Source: JAIYDJ01 sp031400505 | Lineage (GTDB): Bacteria > Pseudomonadota > Alphaproteobacteria > Rhodobacterales > Rhodobacteraceae | DNA: 64,000 nucleotides | Direction of reading: 5' to 3' | Assembly: GCA_031400505.1 (NCBI GenBank) | Contig: JANNPZ010000031.1 | Span: 1 to 64,000, forward strand | Part shown: positions 1-7,300 of the stretch, in pieces | How the letters are laid out: every line of letters begins with the position of its first letter | How positions within the stretch are numbered: position 1 is the first letter of the stretch | The notes under the pieces: model-generated | Told to the model about the DNA's origin: nothing | The model's input: the letters and a program-made list of their open reading frames with translations, nothing else | Database searches by the model: none | Made by a program: the position numbers and the translations under genes

Positions 1-831
1 CCGATCAGCATCCGAGTATTCGGGCAGACAGGCGGCACAGGACACGCCCTTTTCAAACGCGGGATTTTCGCGTTGTTGCGCCGTCAACGGCCGCCCGCAA
101 GCCCGGCAGGTGGTATGCGGGCCGGGGATCAACCCGTGCCCAACCGAAACCCGGTCATCGAAGACATAGCATTCGCCCTGCCACATGCTGGCGTCTGCGG
201 GCACCTCTTCGAGGTATTTCAGAATGCCGCCCTGCAGGTGATAGACATCCTCAACCCCTTGACCCAGAAGATAATTCGTTGATTTCTCACAGCGGATGCC
301 CCCCGTGCAGAACATCGCCACCCGCTTGCCCGCGAACCGGTCCTTGTTCGTCTGCCACCACGCCGGAAACTCGCCAAAGGCCTCGGTCTCCGGATCCACC
401 GCGCCGGAAAACGTGCCGATGGCGACCTCATAGCCGTTGCGCGTGTCGATCACCGCGACATCGGGGGCGGCAATCAGAGCGTTCCAATCCTGCGGGGCCA
501 CATAATGGCCGACGCGCGCGCGCGGATCAACATCGGGCTGGCCCATCGTCACGATCTCGCGCTTCAGCCGCACCTTCAGGCGGCGAAACGGCATCGACGG
601 CGCGACGCTTTCTTTCCACACGAGGTCACCACACCCAGGCAGCGCCCGGATCGCCGCCAAGCCTGCGTCAATCCCGGCACGCGACCCGGCAATCGTGCCG
701 TTGATCCCCTCGGGTGCCAGCAACAACGACCCCCTTACCTCTGCCACCCGGCAAACTTCCGCCAATTCCGCGCGCAAGGCCGCCGGATCGGCAAATCGGG
801 TAAAGTGATACAGCGCCGCTATGGTGAACAT
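1..831 (-). CDS. trhO: tRNA uridine(34) hydroxylase TrhO (rhodanese family), 3' end cut by window edge
   Basis: Reading from the ATG at 831 down to base 1 gives 277 open codons and no stop, so the C-terminus lies outside the window. The protein begins MFTIAALYHF and carries an N-terminal acylphosphatase-like part, then a rhodanese domain with active-site loop CTGGIRC (Cys175, Cys181), then a Cys-rich tail containing CxxC pairs. This order is that of the YceA/TrhO family, which hydroxylates U34 of certain tRNAs in an oxygen-dependent reaction. The full-length family protein is roughly 300-350 residues, so only a short tail is missing. It is divergent from pncA, with 96 bases between the start codons. 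Family assignment is firm; the function is by homology. Confidence 0.9.
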   Translation of the reverse strand, partial: MFTIAALYHFTRFADPAALRAELAEVCRVAEVRGSLLLAPEGINGTIAGSRAGIDAGLAAIRALPGCGDLVWKESVAPSMPFRRLKVRLKREIVTMGQPDVDPRARVGHYVAPQDWNALIAAPDVAVIDTRNGYEVAIGTFSGAVDPETEAFGEFPAWWQTNKDRFAGKRVAMFCTGGIRCEKSTNYLLGQGVEDVYHLQGGILKYLEEVPADASMWQGECYVFDDRVSVGHGLIPGPHTTCRACGRPLTAQQRENPAFEKGVSCAACLPEYSDADR

Positions 832-927
832 CCCTTGCCCTAACCGCAGCGCGGCGCCAAGATCAAGCCCTTCGCTTGACGATGCCCCGCCACCCGCCTA
901 CCGATATGGCCCGAAGTGGAGACGCCC

Positions 928-1533
928 ATGCACCCTGAAACCGACGCACTGATCGTGGTCGACGTGCAGAACGATTTTTGCCCTGGCGGCACGCTGGCCG
1001 TTGCGGGGGCCGATGAAGTTGTTGGGACAATCAACGCCGCGATGAACGACTTTGCCTGCGTGGTGCTGACGCAGGACTGGCACCCGCATGATCATTCGTC
1101 ATTCGCCGCGACCCAAGGGGCGGATCCGTTTTCCACGGCTATGATGCGCTATGGTCCGCAGACCCTGTGGCCTACGCATTGCGTGCAAGGCTCGCATGGG
1201 GCCGAGTTGCACCACGGCCTGCGCTCCAAACCCGCGCAAATGATCATTCGCAAAGGTTTCAGGCCCGCAATCGACAGCTATTCGGCATTCTTCGAAAACG
1301 ACCGAACGACGACGACCGGACTGCACGGATATTTGCAGGCACGCGGAGTCACGAGTTTGGTTCTTGCGGGATTGGCGACCGATTATTGCGTCGCCTATTC
1401 GGCGTTGGATGCGGTTGGCCTTGGCTATGATGTGACCGTGCGGCTGGATGCCTGCCGCGCGATTGATCTGGACGGATCCTTGGCCCGAATGCTGGATCAG
1501 ATGCGCGTCGCCGGTGTGCGGTTGGTGGGCTGA
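928..1533 (+). CDS. pncA: Nicotinamidase
   Basis: Hydrolyses nicotinamide to nicotinate, the first step of NAD salvage. The 201-residue protein has the isochorismatase fold with the full catalytic triad of the family: Asp12 in VVDVQNDF, Lys109 in IRKGF and Cys154 in LATDYCVAY. The metal-binding segment DWHPHDH starts at Asp50. I start it at ATG 928 rather than GTG 916 because GGAG at 918-921 lies six bases upstream of 928. The next gene, pncB, starts one base after the stop codon and encodes the enzyme for the next step, so the two form a salvage operon. Confidence 0.93.
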   Translation: MHPETDALIVVDVQNDFCPGGTLAVAGADEVVGTINAAMNDFACVVLTQDWHPHDHSSFAATQGADPFSTAMMRYGPQTLWPTHCVQGSHGAELHHGLRSKPAQMIIRKGFRPAIDSYSAFFENDRTTTTGLHGYLQARGVTSLVLAGLATDYCVAYSALDAVGLGYDVTVRLDACRAIDLDGSLARMLDQMRVAGVRLVG

Positions 1534-1534
1534 C

Positions 1535-2827
1535 ATGGTCGATATCGCCACCCGCGTCTGGAACCACAAATGGAAGATCGACCCTATCGTGCGATCCCTG
1601 ATCGATACAGACTTTTATAAGTTATTGATGTGTCAGTCCGTTTTTCGCAACAAACCAGAAACGCATGTAAAATTCAGCCTGATCAACCGTACCAAATCCA
1701 TCCGTCTGGCCGAACTGGTCGACGAAGGCGAGCTGCGCGAACAACTGGATCACGTCCGCAGCCTGTCCCTGACACGCGGCGAAAGTACCTGGCTGCGGGG
1801 CAACACCTTTTACGGCAAACGCCAGATGTTCCGCCCCGATTTCATGGAGTGGTTCGAGGGCATGCGCCTGCCGCCATATCATCTTGAAAAACGCGATGGG
1901 CAATATGAACTGACGTTTGAAGGTCTTTGGCCGGAGGTCATGCTATGGGAAATCCCGGCGCTGTCAGTGCTGATGGAACTGCGGAGCCGGGCAGTGCTGG
2001 AGCCGATGGGGCGGTTCGAGATTCAAGTGCTTTATGCCCGCGCGATGACCAAGCTGTGGGAAAAGCTGCAACGTCTGCGGGCCATAGAAGGGCTGCGGAT
2101 TGCCGATTTCGGCACCCGGCGGCGGCACTCGTTTCTGTGGCAGGACTGGGCAGTGCAGGCGATGATCGAAGGGTTGGGCGACACCTTTATCGGCACATCG
2201 AACTGCATGATTGCGATGCGTCGCGAAGTCGAGGCTATCGGGACGAACGCGCATGAACTGCCGATGGTCTATGCAGCACTTGCAAAAAACGACGAAGAAC
2301 TGGCGCAGGCACCCTATCAGGTTCTGGCCGACTGGCACGAAGAGCATGACGGCAACTTGCGGATCATTTTGCCAGACACATTCGGAACGGAAGGCTTCTT
2401 GCGCCGCGCGCCTGCCTGGCTGTCATCCTGGACCGGGATGCGGATCGACAGTGGTGATCCGGCCACAGCGGCGGAACTTGCCATCCGCTGGTGGCGCGAC
2501 CGCGGAGAAGATCCCACGAAGAAGTTGCTGGTCTTTTCAGATGGGCTTGACGTCGAACAGATCGAGATGCTGCACCGACAATTCACCGGTCGTGTGCGTG
2601 CGTCCTTTGGTTGGGGAACAATGCTGACGAATGATTTCAGGGGTTTATCCAATGGCGACGGCCTGGCCCCGTTCAGTCTGATTTGCAAGGCAGTGTCGGC
2701 CAACGGGCAACCGACAGTAAAATTATCAGACAATCCAAACAAAGCACTGGGTCCGGCATCAGAGATAGAGCGCTATAAACGAGTGTTCGGTGTTGGGCAT
2801 CAGCATGCGCAGATGGTCACGGTATGA
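1535..2827 (+). CDS. pncB: Nicotinate phosphoribosyltransferase
   Basis: Converts nicotinate plus PRPP to nicotinate mononucleotide (Preiss-Handler pathway). The 430-residue product has the family hallmarks: an early SLIDTDFYKLLM segment, the FGTRRRHSF motif near the middle and the glycine-rich phosphate site around MRIDSGDP. ATG 1535 follows the pncA stop by one base, implying translational coupling; a longer frame reading back into pncA exists but would overlap it. The 3' end overlaps the convergent kinase gene by 11 bases, so there is no room for a terminator between them. Length and motifs match the E. coli-type enzyme. Confidence 0.93.
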   Translation: MVDIATRVWNHKWKIDPIVRSLIDTDFYKLLMCQSVFRNKPETHVKFSLINRTKSIRLAELVDEGELREQLDHVRSLSLTRGESTWLRGNTFYGKRQMFRPDFMEWFEGMRLPPYHLEKRDGQYELTFEGLWPEVMLWEIPALSVLMELRSRAVLEPMGRFEIQVLYARAMTKLWEKLQRLRAIEGLRIADFGTRRRHSFLWQDWAVQAMIEGLGDTFIGTSNCMIAMRREVEAIGTNAHELPMVYAALAKNDEELAQAPYQVLADWHEEHDGNLRIILPDTFGTEGFLRRAPAWLSSWTGMRIDSGDPATAAELAIRWWRDRGEDPTKKLLVFSDGLDVEQIEMLHRQFTGRVRASFGWGTMLTNDFRGLSNGDGLAPFSLICKAVSANGQPTVKLSDNPNKALGPASEIERYKRVFGVGHQHAQMVTV

Positions 2828-3746
2828 GGCGGTCAGCGAGGCCCAGGCAGCGCGCAAGATGCCGCTGGTGAATCGGGTCATCTGCCGCCAGCCTTGCCAT
2901 TGTCCAGCCAACCGATGCGCAGGTGCGCATCAATGTAAACATCTCGATCGAAGCACCTCTTATGGGGCGCATTGTTGAATAGCCTTCAAGCAGGGCGTCC
3001 TGGATTTCAACATAGGCAGGTTCTGCCAGGCTGCCAATCATCGCGGTTCCAAGGTCATAGCCGCGATACCCGAAGCCAGAGTCGTCAAAGTCGATCAACC
3101 AAAGTGAGTCAACGTTCACTATAACGTTCTCCCTCAGAACGTCAGCATGAATAAGCCCGATGTCATCCCCTTCCTGCGACAACTGCACAAGCAGCCAGTC
3201 GCGCACCTCGCGCAACTGCCCCCGTTGTTTCGGGGTTGCTATGTGATGCTCCCAAAACCTACCCCACCTCGGGGCCTCGCCCAACAGCCCGGCCGCATCC
3301 CAGCGGGGACGGGAAAAACCGGGGGGAAGCGTCATGCGGTCTGTGGCCGCATGCACTTGTGCCAGCAGCCGCCCAAGTGCGCGGTGATGCGCAAGAATGA
3401 CCCGCAGGTCACCCGCCATCGGAACCCCCGTTTGGCCAAGCGGCGCGCCGTCCTGCCAACGGATCACCGAGGCCAATCTGCCATCAGGCAAAGTCACCAA
3501 CATTTCCCCGTCATCGGACGGTAAAGGACGGGGGACTGCAACCCCGCAATCAGTCAGCGCAGCACACCACCAGAGTTCTGCCCGGATCGAAGCCGCGTCC
3601 TGATAACCTTGCCGATGCAGACGTAGGGCGGCGGGGCCTTGCGGGGTTTCCATCTGGAAGACCGCGTTTTCACGGTCCCCGATCAGGCGCAGCACGCGGC
3701 CTTGCCAAGCCTGCGCAGCCAGTGCTGCCAGTTCATGAACGTTCAT
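2817..3746 (-). CDS. APH-fold small-molecule kinase, probable amino-alcohol kinase partner of the upstream phospholyase
   Basis: A 309-residue aminoglycoside-phosphotransferase-fold protein. The Brenner motif is intact: His200-Ala-Asp202 with Asn207, followed by the metal-binding Asp219-Phe-Asp221. Its ATG overlaps the stop of the upstream PLP enzyme by four bases (ATGA), so the two are made together. In eukaryotes the relatives of such a pair are hydroxylysine kinase and a phospholyase; in bacteria this pairing, sometimes as a fusion, suggests phosphorylation of a hydroxylated amine followed by elimination of phosphate. Homoserine kinase II is an alternative by fold alone. The fold is certain; the substrate is inferred from context. 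Confidence 0.75.
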   Translation of the reverse strand: MNVHELAALAAQAWQGRVLRLIGDRENAVFQMETPQGPAALRLHRQGYQDAASIRAELWWCAALTDCGVAVPRPLPSDDGEMLVTLPDGRLASVIRWQDGAPLGQTGVPMAGDLRVILAHHRALGRLLAQVHAATDRMTLPPGFSRPRWDAAGLLGEAPRWGRFWEHHIATPKQRGQLREVRDWLLVQLSQEGDDIGLIHADVLRENVIVNVDSLWLIDFDDSGFGYRGYDLGTAMIGSLAEPAYVEIQDALLEGYSTMRPIRGASIEMFTLMRTCASVGWTMARLAADDPIHQRHLARCLGLADRLIP

Positions 3747-5005
3747 GCAGCATCCAGGGCCGCCTGTACCGCATCGGCCAGCAGATCGGCATGTTCGCGT
3801 GAAAACACCATCGGCGGGCGGATCTTCAGGATGTTTTCGCCCCGCCCGATCCGGTTCAGCAGGAACCCGCGCGCCACCAGATCCTCCACCAGATCGCCAA
3901 CAAATCCGCCAGCGGGGGTCAGGCCATCGGTGGTGAACTCGACGCCAAGGAACAGACCGGTCGCGCGGGCCTCTCTCAGGTACGGGTGCCGCAGCACGCG
4001 CAACCGCGCCAGCAGATAGGCCGAAACCTGCGCTGCATTGGCTTGCAGACCCTCGTCCGTGATCACGTCCAGAACCGCGAGACAGGCCGCAGCCGACACC
4101 GGATTCCCGCCACAGGTATTGAAATAGTCGAAGGCTTCACGGAACGCCGCCATCACATCGGGCCGCGCCAAGACCGCCGCGACGGGATGCCCATTGCCCA
4201 TCGGCTTGCCCAGCGTCACGATGTCGGGCGCAAAGCCCAGCGCGTCGTGCCCCCAGAAATGGCTGCCGAACCGCCCCAGTCCCGGCTGCACCTCGTCCGC
4301 GATCATCAGCCCGCCTGCCGTCTTCACCGCCGCCGCCGAGGACCGCAGAAAATCAGAGGGCAGCGACGGCAAACCTTCCTTCGCAAAGGCCGGGCAGATC
4401 ATCAGACAGGAAAAGCCGAACCCAGCCTCTTCCAGTTCCCGCGCCGCCACCGCCACGTTCTCGGCAAACGCCTGCGCCTGCCCTGCGATACTTCCGCCCA
4501 CCGGACGTAAGCTATCCGGGGCGGGCACCAGCCGCACATTGGGCCAGCGCCCGCCGATCGACGGCGGCCGGACCGAAAGCTGTGACACGGCCATTGTGTT
4601 GCCATGGTAGGCGAAGTCAGTTGCAATGATCCCGGTCTTGCCTGTCACCGCCTGCGCCATACGCAGCGCGATGTCGTTCGCCTCGGACCCGGTGCAGACC
4701 ATGATCGCCTGCGAAATTCCATGGCTCAAAGTTGCCGTCAGCCGCTCGATATAGTCGAGCACGTTGTCATGCAGATACCGCATATGGGTGTTCAGCACCG
4801 CCGACTGAGCCGAAATCGCCGCCACCACGCGCGGATGGCAATGCCCGACATGCGCCACGTTGTTGTAGCAATCGAGATACCGTTTCCCCGCGCTGTCCCA
4901 TAGCCACACCCCTTCGCCGCGCACAATATGAACAGGCGTTCGGTAGAACGTCGGGGTGTTCGGCCCCATCAGACGCGCCCGCCGATCCAGCATTGATTCA
5001 GTCAT
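3743..5005 (-). CDS. Class-III PLP enzyme of the ethanolamine-phosphate/phosphohydroxylysine phospholyase type
   Basis: A 420-residue class-III aminotransferase-fold protein. The PLP lysine is Lys267 in TLGKPMGNG, and Asp237 in IADEVQPG contacts the pyridine nitrogen. The N-terminal stretch YNNVAHVGHCHP, followed by MRYLHDN, closely resembles animal AGXT2L1/AGXT2L2, which are phospholyases rather than transaminases. Those enzymes convert O-phosphoethanolamine or 5-phosphohydroxylysine to an aldehyde, ammonia and phosphate. The gene overlaps arfB upstream and the kinase downstream by four bases each. An ordinary omega-aminotransferase is the main alternative; subfamily placement rests on recognised motifs, not on an alignment. 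Confidence 0.75.
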   Translation of the reverse strand: MTESMLDRRARLMGPNTPTFYRTPVHIVRGEGVWLWDSAGKRYLDCYNNVAHVGHCHPRVVAAISAQSAVLNTHMRYLHDNVLDYIERLTATLSHGISQAIMVCTGSEANDIALRMAQAVTGKTGIIATDFAYHGNTMAVSQLSVRPPSIGGRWPNVRLVPAPDSLRPVGGSIAGQAQAFAENVAVAARELEEAGFGFSCLMICPAFAKEGLPSLPSDFLRSSAAAVKTAGGLMIADEVQPGLGRFGSHFWGHDALGFAPDIVTLGKPMGNGHPVAAVLARPDVMAAFREAFDYFNTCGGNPVSAAACLAVLDVITDEGLQANAAQVSAYLLARLRVLRHPYLREARATGLFLGVEFTTDGLTPAGGFVGDLVEDLVARGFLLNRIGRGENILKIRPPMVFSREHADLLADAVQAALDAA

Positions 5006-5424
5006 TCTTCGTCCCCCACCTTGCCCCGCAGGGCCTTAACCTCGCCGCGTTGCGTTTTGGCCTTGACCCGGCGCAACTGGCTGCCCCAGGTCGGTTTCGT
5101 GGCAAAGCGGCGTTTGGGCGGCACCAGCGCCTCGCGGATCATCTCGGTCAGCCGGTCGCGCGCGATTTCGCGGTTTCGGGCCTGACTGCGGGTGTCTTCG
5201 ACCTGCAGAACGATGGCCCCTTCATTGGTCCAGCGCCGCCCCGCCAGAAGTTTCAGTCGCGCCTTGACCGACGGCGACAGATGCGGAGAGCGTTCCGCCT
5301 CGAACCGCAACTCGACCGCAGTAGAGACCTTGTTGACGTTCTGGCCCCCCGGCCCCGACGACCGCATGAAGCTTTCGGTCAGTTCCCAGTCAGCAATTTC
5401 CAGCGTGTCCGTTATCCGCAGCAT
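5002..5424 (-). CDS. arfB: Peptidyl-tRNA hydrolase ArfB (ribosome rescue factor)
   Basis: A 140-residue protein with the class-I release-factor GGQ motif at residues 26-28 (SSGPGGQNVNK) and a basic C-terminal tail beginning around PPKRRFATKP. The tail of this family enters the empty mRNA channel of stalled ribosomes while GGQ hydrolyses the peptidyl-tRNA. It lacks the codon-recognition domains of RF1/RF2, which fits its short length. It is the first gene of a coupled three-gene unit. Immediately upstream on the same strand lie an intrinsic terminator (5473-5501) and an unusual leader-like transcript, so arfB may be expressed by readthrough or from a promoter within about 50 bases. Confidence 0.92.
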   Translation of the reverse strand: MLRITDTLEIADWELTESFMRSSGPGGQNVNKVSTAVELRFEAERSPHLSPSVKARLKLLAGRRWTNEGAIVLQVEDTRSQARNREIARDRLTEMIREALVPPKRRFATKPTWGSQLRRVKAKTQRGEVKALRGKVGDEE

Positions 5425-5472
5425 GGCATTTTATCGCACGGCACCAACCCAAGAGAAAGGCCCACAAAAGAG

Positions 5473-5501
5473 AAAGGGTCGCCAGCAGATGGCGACCCTT
5501 T
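5473..5501 (-). terminator. Intrinsic terminator upstream of arfB
   Basis: A perfect 11-base-pair stem (5473-5483 with 5491-5501) closes a seven-base loop. On the minus strand it is followed by a pyrimidine-rich CTCTTTTGT tract. It would end leftward transcripts from yhhQ or from the small structured transcript before they reach arfB. Stem and tract are seen directly; activity is inferred. Confidence 0.75.
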
Positions 5502-5570
5502 CCGAGTTCAAGGAGATGAGCCAGTTAGGAAACTGCCCCAACCTTGAGAGTGTTTTTCAGGGGGCTGCCC

Positions 5571-5627
5571 CTAGAAAACGCCCCCCATGGCTGTCCCGAC
5601 ACGTCTCTCCAATATCACTCTAGACAC
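5571..5627 (-). CDS. Putative 18-residue leader peptide with an exceptionally strong ribosome-binding site
   Basis: GTG at 5627 opens 18 codons ending in TAG at 5571; the peptide begins MSRVILERR and ends MGGVF. AGGAGG at 5640-5635 sits seven bases upstream, and the pairing to the 16S 3' tail extends unbroken on both sides of it. The peptide has no run of one regulatory amino acid, although it has an Arg-Arg pair. The frame ends inside the left arm of the 5579-5552 hairpin. No similar peptide is known to me, and a non-coding explanation of the Shine-Dalgarno-like tract remains possible. Confidence 0.45.
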   Translation of the reverse strand: MSRVILERRVGTAMGGVF

Positions 5628-5698
5628 TGGATCACCTCCTTTCAAAATGGTTGCCGATAAGGACAGCCTGCCACATATTTGGTGTTTGTCAAAAGAAT

Positions 5699-6319
5699 TT
5701 ACGCTACTGGTGCGGTCATTTTTGTAACAATTGCGCGAAATGGCAGCAGGGCCAGCACGGCGATCCCCAGTTTTGTGCACAGATCGGCCACCGCCAGAGA
5801 CACCCAGAACGGCGCTTCAGGTCCAAGCCCCAGCAGCGGTGTTGCAACCCCCGCCCAAGAGACATCATTGCCAGGTTCCAGCCAGATCAGCGCGGCCGAA
5901 AACGCGAGGCTGAAAAAAATGGCCGTGTCCAAAGTTGACCCAACGAGCGTCGAGATCAGCGGTGCTCGCCACCATGTTGACCCGCGCAGCTTGTCGAAAA
6001 GCGTCACGTCCAGCATCTGCGCCACCAAAAAAGCCAGCCCCGATCCGATTGCGATGCGCCAGGTCACCAACGGGCCGAATTCGCCGATAACTTGCGTGCC
6101 GATGATCGAACAGATCAGCCCGACGCCAAAGCCGGCCAGCACGACACGGCGGGCCGCGGTTAAACCCTGAAGGCGGTTGGTGAGGTCGGTCACCAGAAAC
6201 GCGAAAGGATAGGTGACTGCACCCCATGTCAGATAGCCGCCCAATGGAAATTGGACCAAAATGTTGGATGCGGTAACGATAAGAGCCATGGCAAGAACGC
6301 CAGGCAGCAGGGCTTTCAT
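5699..6319 (-). CDS. yhhQ: Queuosine precursor transporter, YhhQ/QPTR (DUF165) family
   Basis: A 206-residue integral membrane protein with about six hydrophobic segments. It contains the family signature YPFAFLVTDLTNR near residue 40. Proteins of this family import preQ0/preQ1 for queuosine synthesis. The ATG at 6319 lies a few bases behind a preQ1-I-like fold, which independently supports the assignment. The gene is the last of a leftward run beginning with the thioesterase gene at 10113, but the 78-base gap in front of it, holding the riboswitch, suggests its own promoter. Confidence 0.88.
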   Translation of the reverse strand: MKALLPGVLAMALIVTASNILVQFPLGGYLTWGAVTYPFAFLVTDLTNRLQGLTAARRVVLAGFGVGLICSIIGTQVIGEFGPLVTWRIAIGSGLAFLVAQMLDVTLFDKLRGSTWWRAPLISTLVGSTLDTAIFFSLAFSAALIWLEPGNDVSWAGVATPLLGLGPEAPFWVSLAVADLCTKLGIAVLALLPFRAIVTKMTAPVA

Positions 6320-6326
6320 GGTGTAT

Positions 6327-6354
6327 TCCGTTTTTACAAGGTTGCGGAGACTTG
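6327..6354 (-). promoter_or_regulatory. Candidate preQ1-I riboswitch on the yhhQ start
   Basis: On the minus strand a four-pair stem (CAAG 6354-6351 with CUUG 6340-6337) encloses the loop UCUCCGCAAC. It is followed by the A-rich tail UAAAAA, then CGGA at 6330-6327. UCCG in the loop (6348-6345) can pair with CGGA to make the H-type pseudoknot of class-I preQ1 riboswitches. The loop ends AAC immediately before the 3' stem strand, matching the ligand-reading cytosine position of the Thermoanaerobacter aptamer. The CGGA strand is also the only Shine-Dalgarno-like sequence before the ATG, so ligand binding would block translation. The short stem is the weak point. Confidence 0.7.
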
Positions 6355-6397
6355 GCCCTTTCGGGACGTAGGCCGATACCGCCGCCGGCTACCGCTG

Positions 6398-7300
6398 TCA
6401 ATCGGGCAGGCGGTATTCGACGATTTCGGTTACTTGAAATGCAAAGAAGTTGTCGTCAGAAATCATCGTGGCACGCAAGCCATCCGGCGCGCGCCAGACT
6501 GTCAGACCTTCCAGGTTGTCATGCCGGCCGGCCCGGGTCTTGAACAGCGTCACGCCACCGGAAAGCCCACCCGTCTCGACATCAAAGCGGCGCAGGCGGC
6601 TGGCAAAGCCGGCTGGCCCCTCGAACCGGCGCTCCAGCAAGTAGAAGCGCCCGTCCGGCCCGAAATCTGCCGAAACGGCGCGAAAGCTGCCGATCCGCGG
6701 CATCGACAGCGACGTGGTCCACGCACCATTGCGAAACACGTAAACCGGCGTTGATGCGCCGTCCAGAATTTCCGGGACGACAAAGAGCACGCCGTTGCTG
6801 TCGATGGCGATTGCCTCCAGGCTTTTGTTTCGCGGCAACCGTGCGAACGCAGGATTTGTCGGCAGATCAACCGGGGCGACATCCAGGCTGGAAAAACGCG
6901 AAATCCGCGTCACGCTTTCATAGGCGATGAAAACCTCTCCATCTGCGCCGATCGCCAGACCTTCGCTGTCGTCCCGCGTCCCATCGCGGTTGTCGCCTGC
7001 AACAGCGGGCAACGGAACCATAGGACCGGCCTCTACCGAAAGAAGCGTCCCATCGGCACCGCGCTGGATCCGCCCTCGCATGTAGTTTCCCCGGTCAGAC
7101 AACAGGACCAGTTCCGCGCCGTCGGGCCCAACCTGCAACGCAGAAAATCCGCCGAACAGCGGGTCAGGGCTTTTCAGCTGGATCGCCCCTGCCAAGCTTG
7201 CGCTGTCGGCTGCATTCGGCGCTTTGGATGTGGCACTGCCATCAAACGCCAGCAAAAGAACCAGCCCGCCGGCTAGTCCGATGACAAAACGGCGGCGCAT
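6398..7300 (-). CDS. Esterase-like-activity-of-phytase family protein, exported
   Basis: From ATG 7300 the product has 300 residues: an n-region MRRRF, a hydrophobic h-region (VIGLAGGLVLLLAF) and then a beta-rich domain. The domain has the family segments VLLSDRGNY, DDSEGLAIG, SLEAIAID and RHDNLEGL, typical of the phytase-like (Pfam 13449) propeller proteins. Members are periplasmic or extracellular and poorly characterised; the name refers to sequence similarity, not shown phytase activity. I prefer ATG 7300 to an upstream in-frame start because only it gives a signal peptide. The first 28 bases overlap the end of mepA, indicating coupling. Confidence 0.8.
   Translation of the reverse strand: MRRRFVIGLAGGLVLLLAFDGSATSKAPNAADSASLAGAIQLKSPDPLFGGFSALQVGPDGAELVLLSDRGNYMRGRIQRGADGTLLSVEAGPMVPLPAVAGDNRDGTRDDSEGLAIGADGEVFIAYESVTRISRFSSLDVAPVDLPTNPAFARLPRNKSLEAIAIDSNGVLFVVPEILDGASTPVYVFRNGAWTTSLSMPRIGSFRAVSADFGPDGRFYLLERRFEGPAGFASRLRRFDVETGGLSGGVTLFKTRAGRHDNLEGLTVWRAPDGLRATMISDDNFFAFQVTEIVEYRLPD

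Larger units (their letters stand above)
5465..5643 (-). ncRNA. Candidate structured small RNA or leader transcript between yhhQ and arfB
   Basis: Read on the minus strand, the segment opens with bases 5643-5627, which are complementary to the last 17 bases of 16S rRNA. Then come an 18-codon open frame, an outer pairing (5621-5616 with 5552-5547), a hairpin at 5579-5552 with an AGGGG/CCCCT core, a small hairpin at 5535-5522 and the terminator at 5501-5473. The hairpin's left arm overlaps the last two codons and the stop of the mini-frame, an arrangement typical of translation-sensitive attenuators. A TTGACA hexamer at 5692-5687 may be a -35 box, but I see no good -10. It does not match any RNA family I know. 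Confidence 0.5.

Noticed and set aside
2817..3746. Aminoglycoside resistance phosphotransferase
   Set aside because: Only the fold is shared; the operon context with a phospholyase-type PLP enzyme and the general chromosomal setting point to metabolism.
5627..5643. A fragment of a 16S rRNA gene on the plus strand
   Set aside because: Only the last 17 bases match; the sequence before them has none of the conserved 3' minor-domain helix, and the minus-strand reading as a Shine-Dalgarno tract with a spaced GTG explains the match better.
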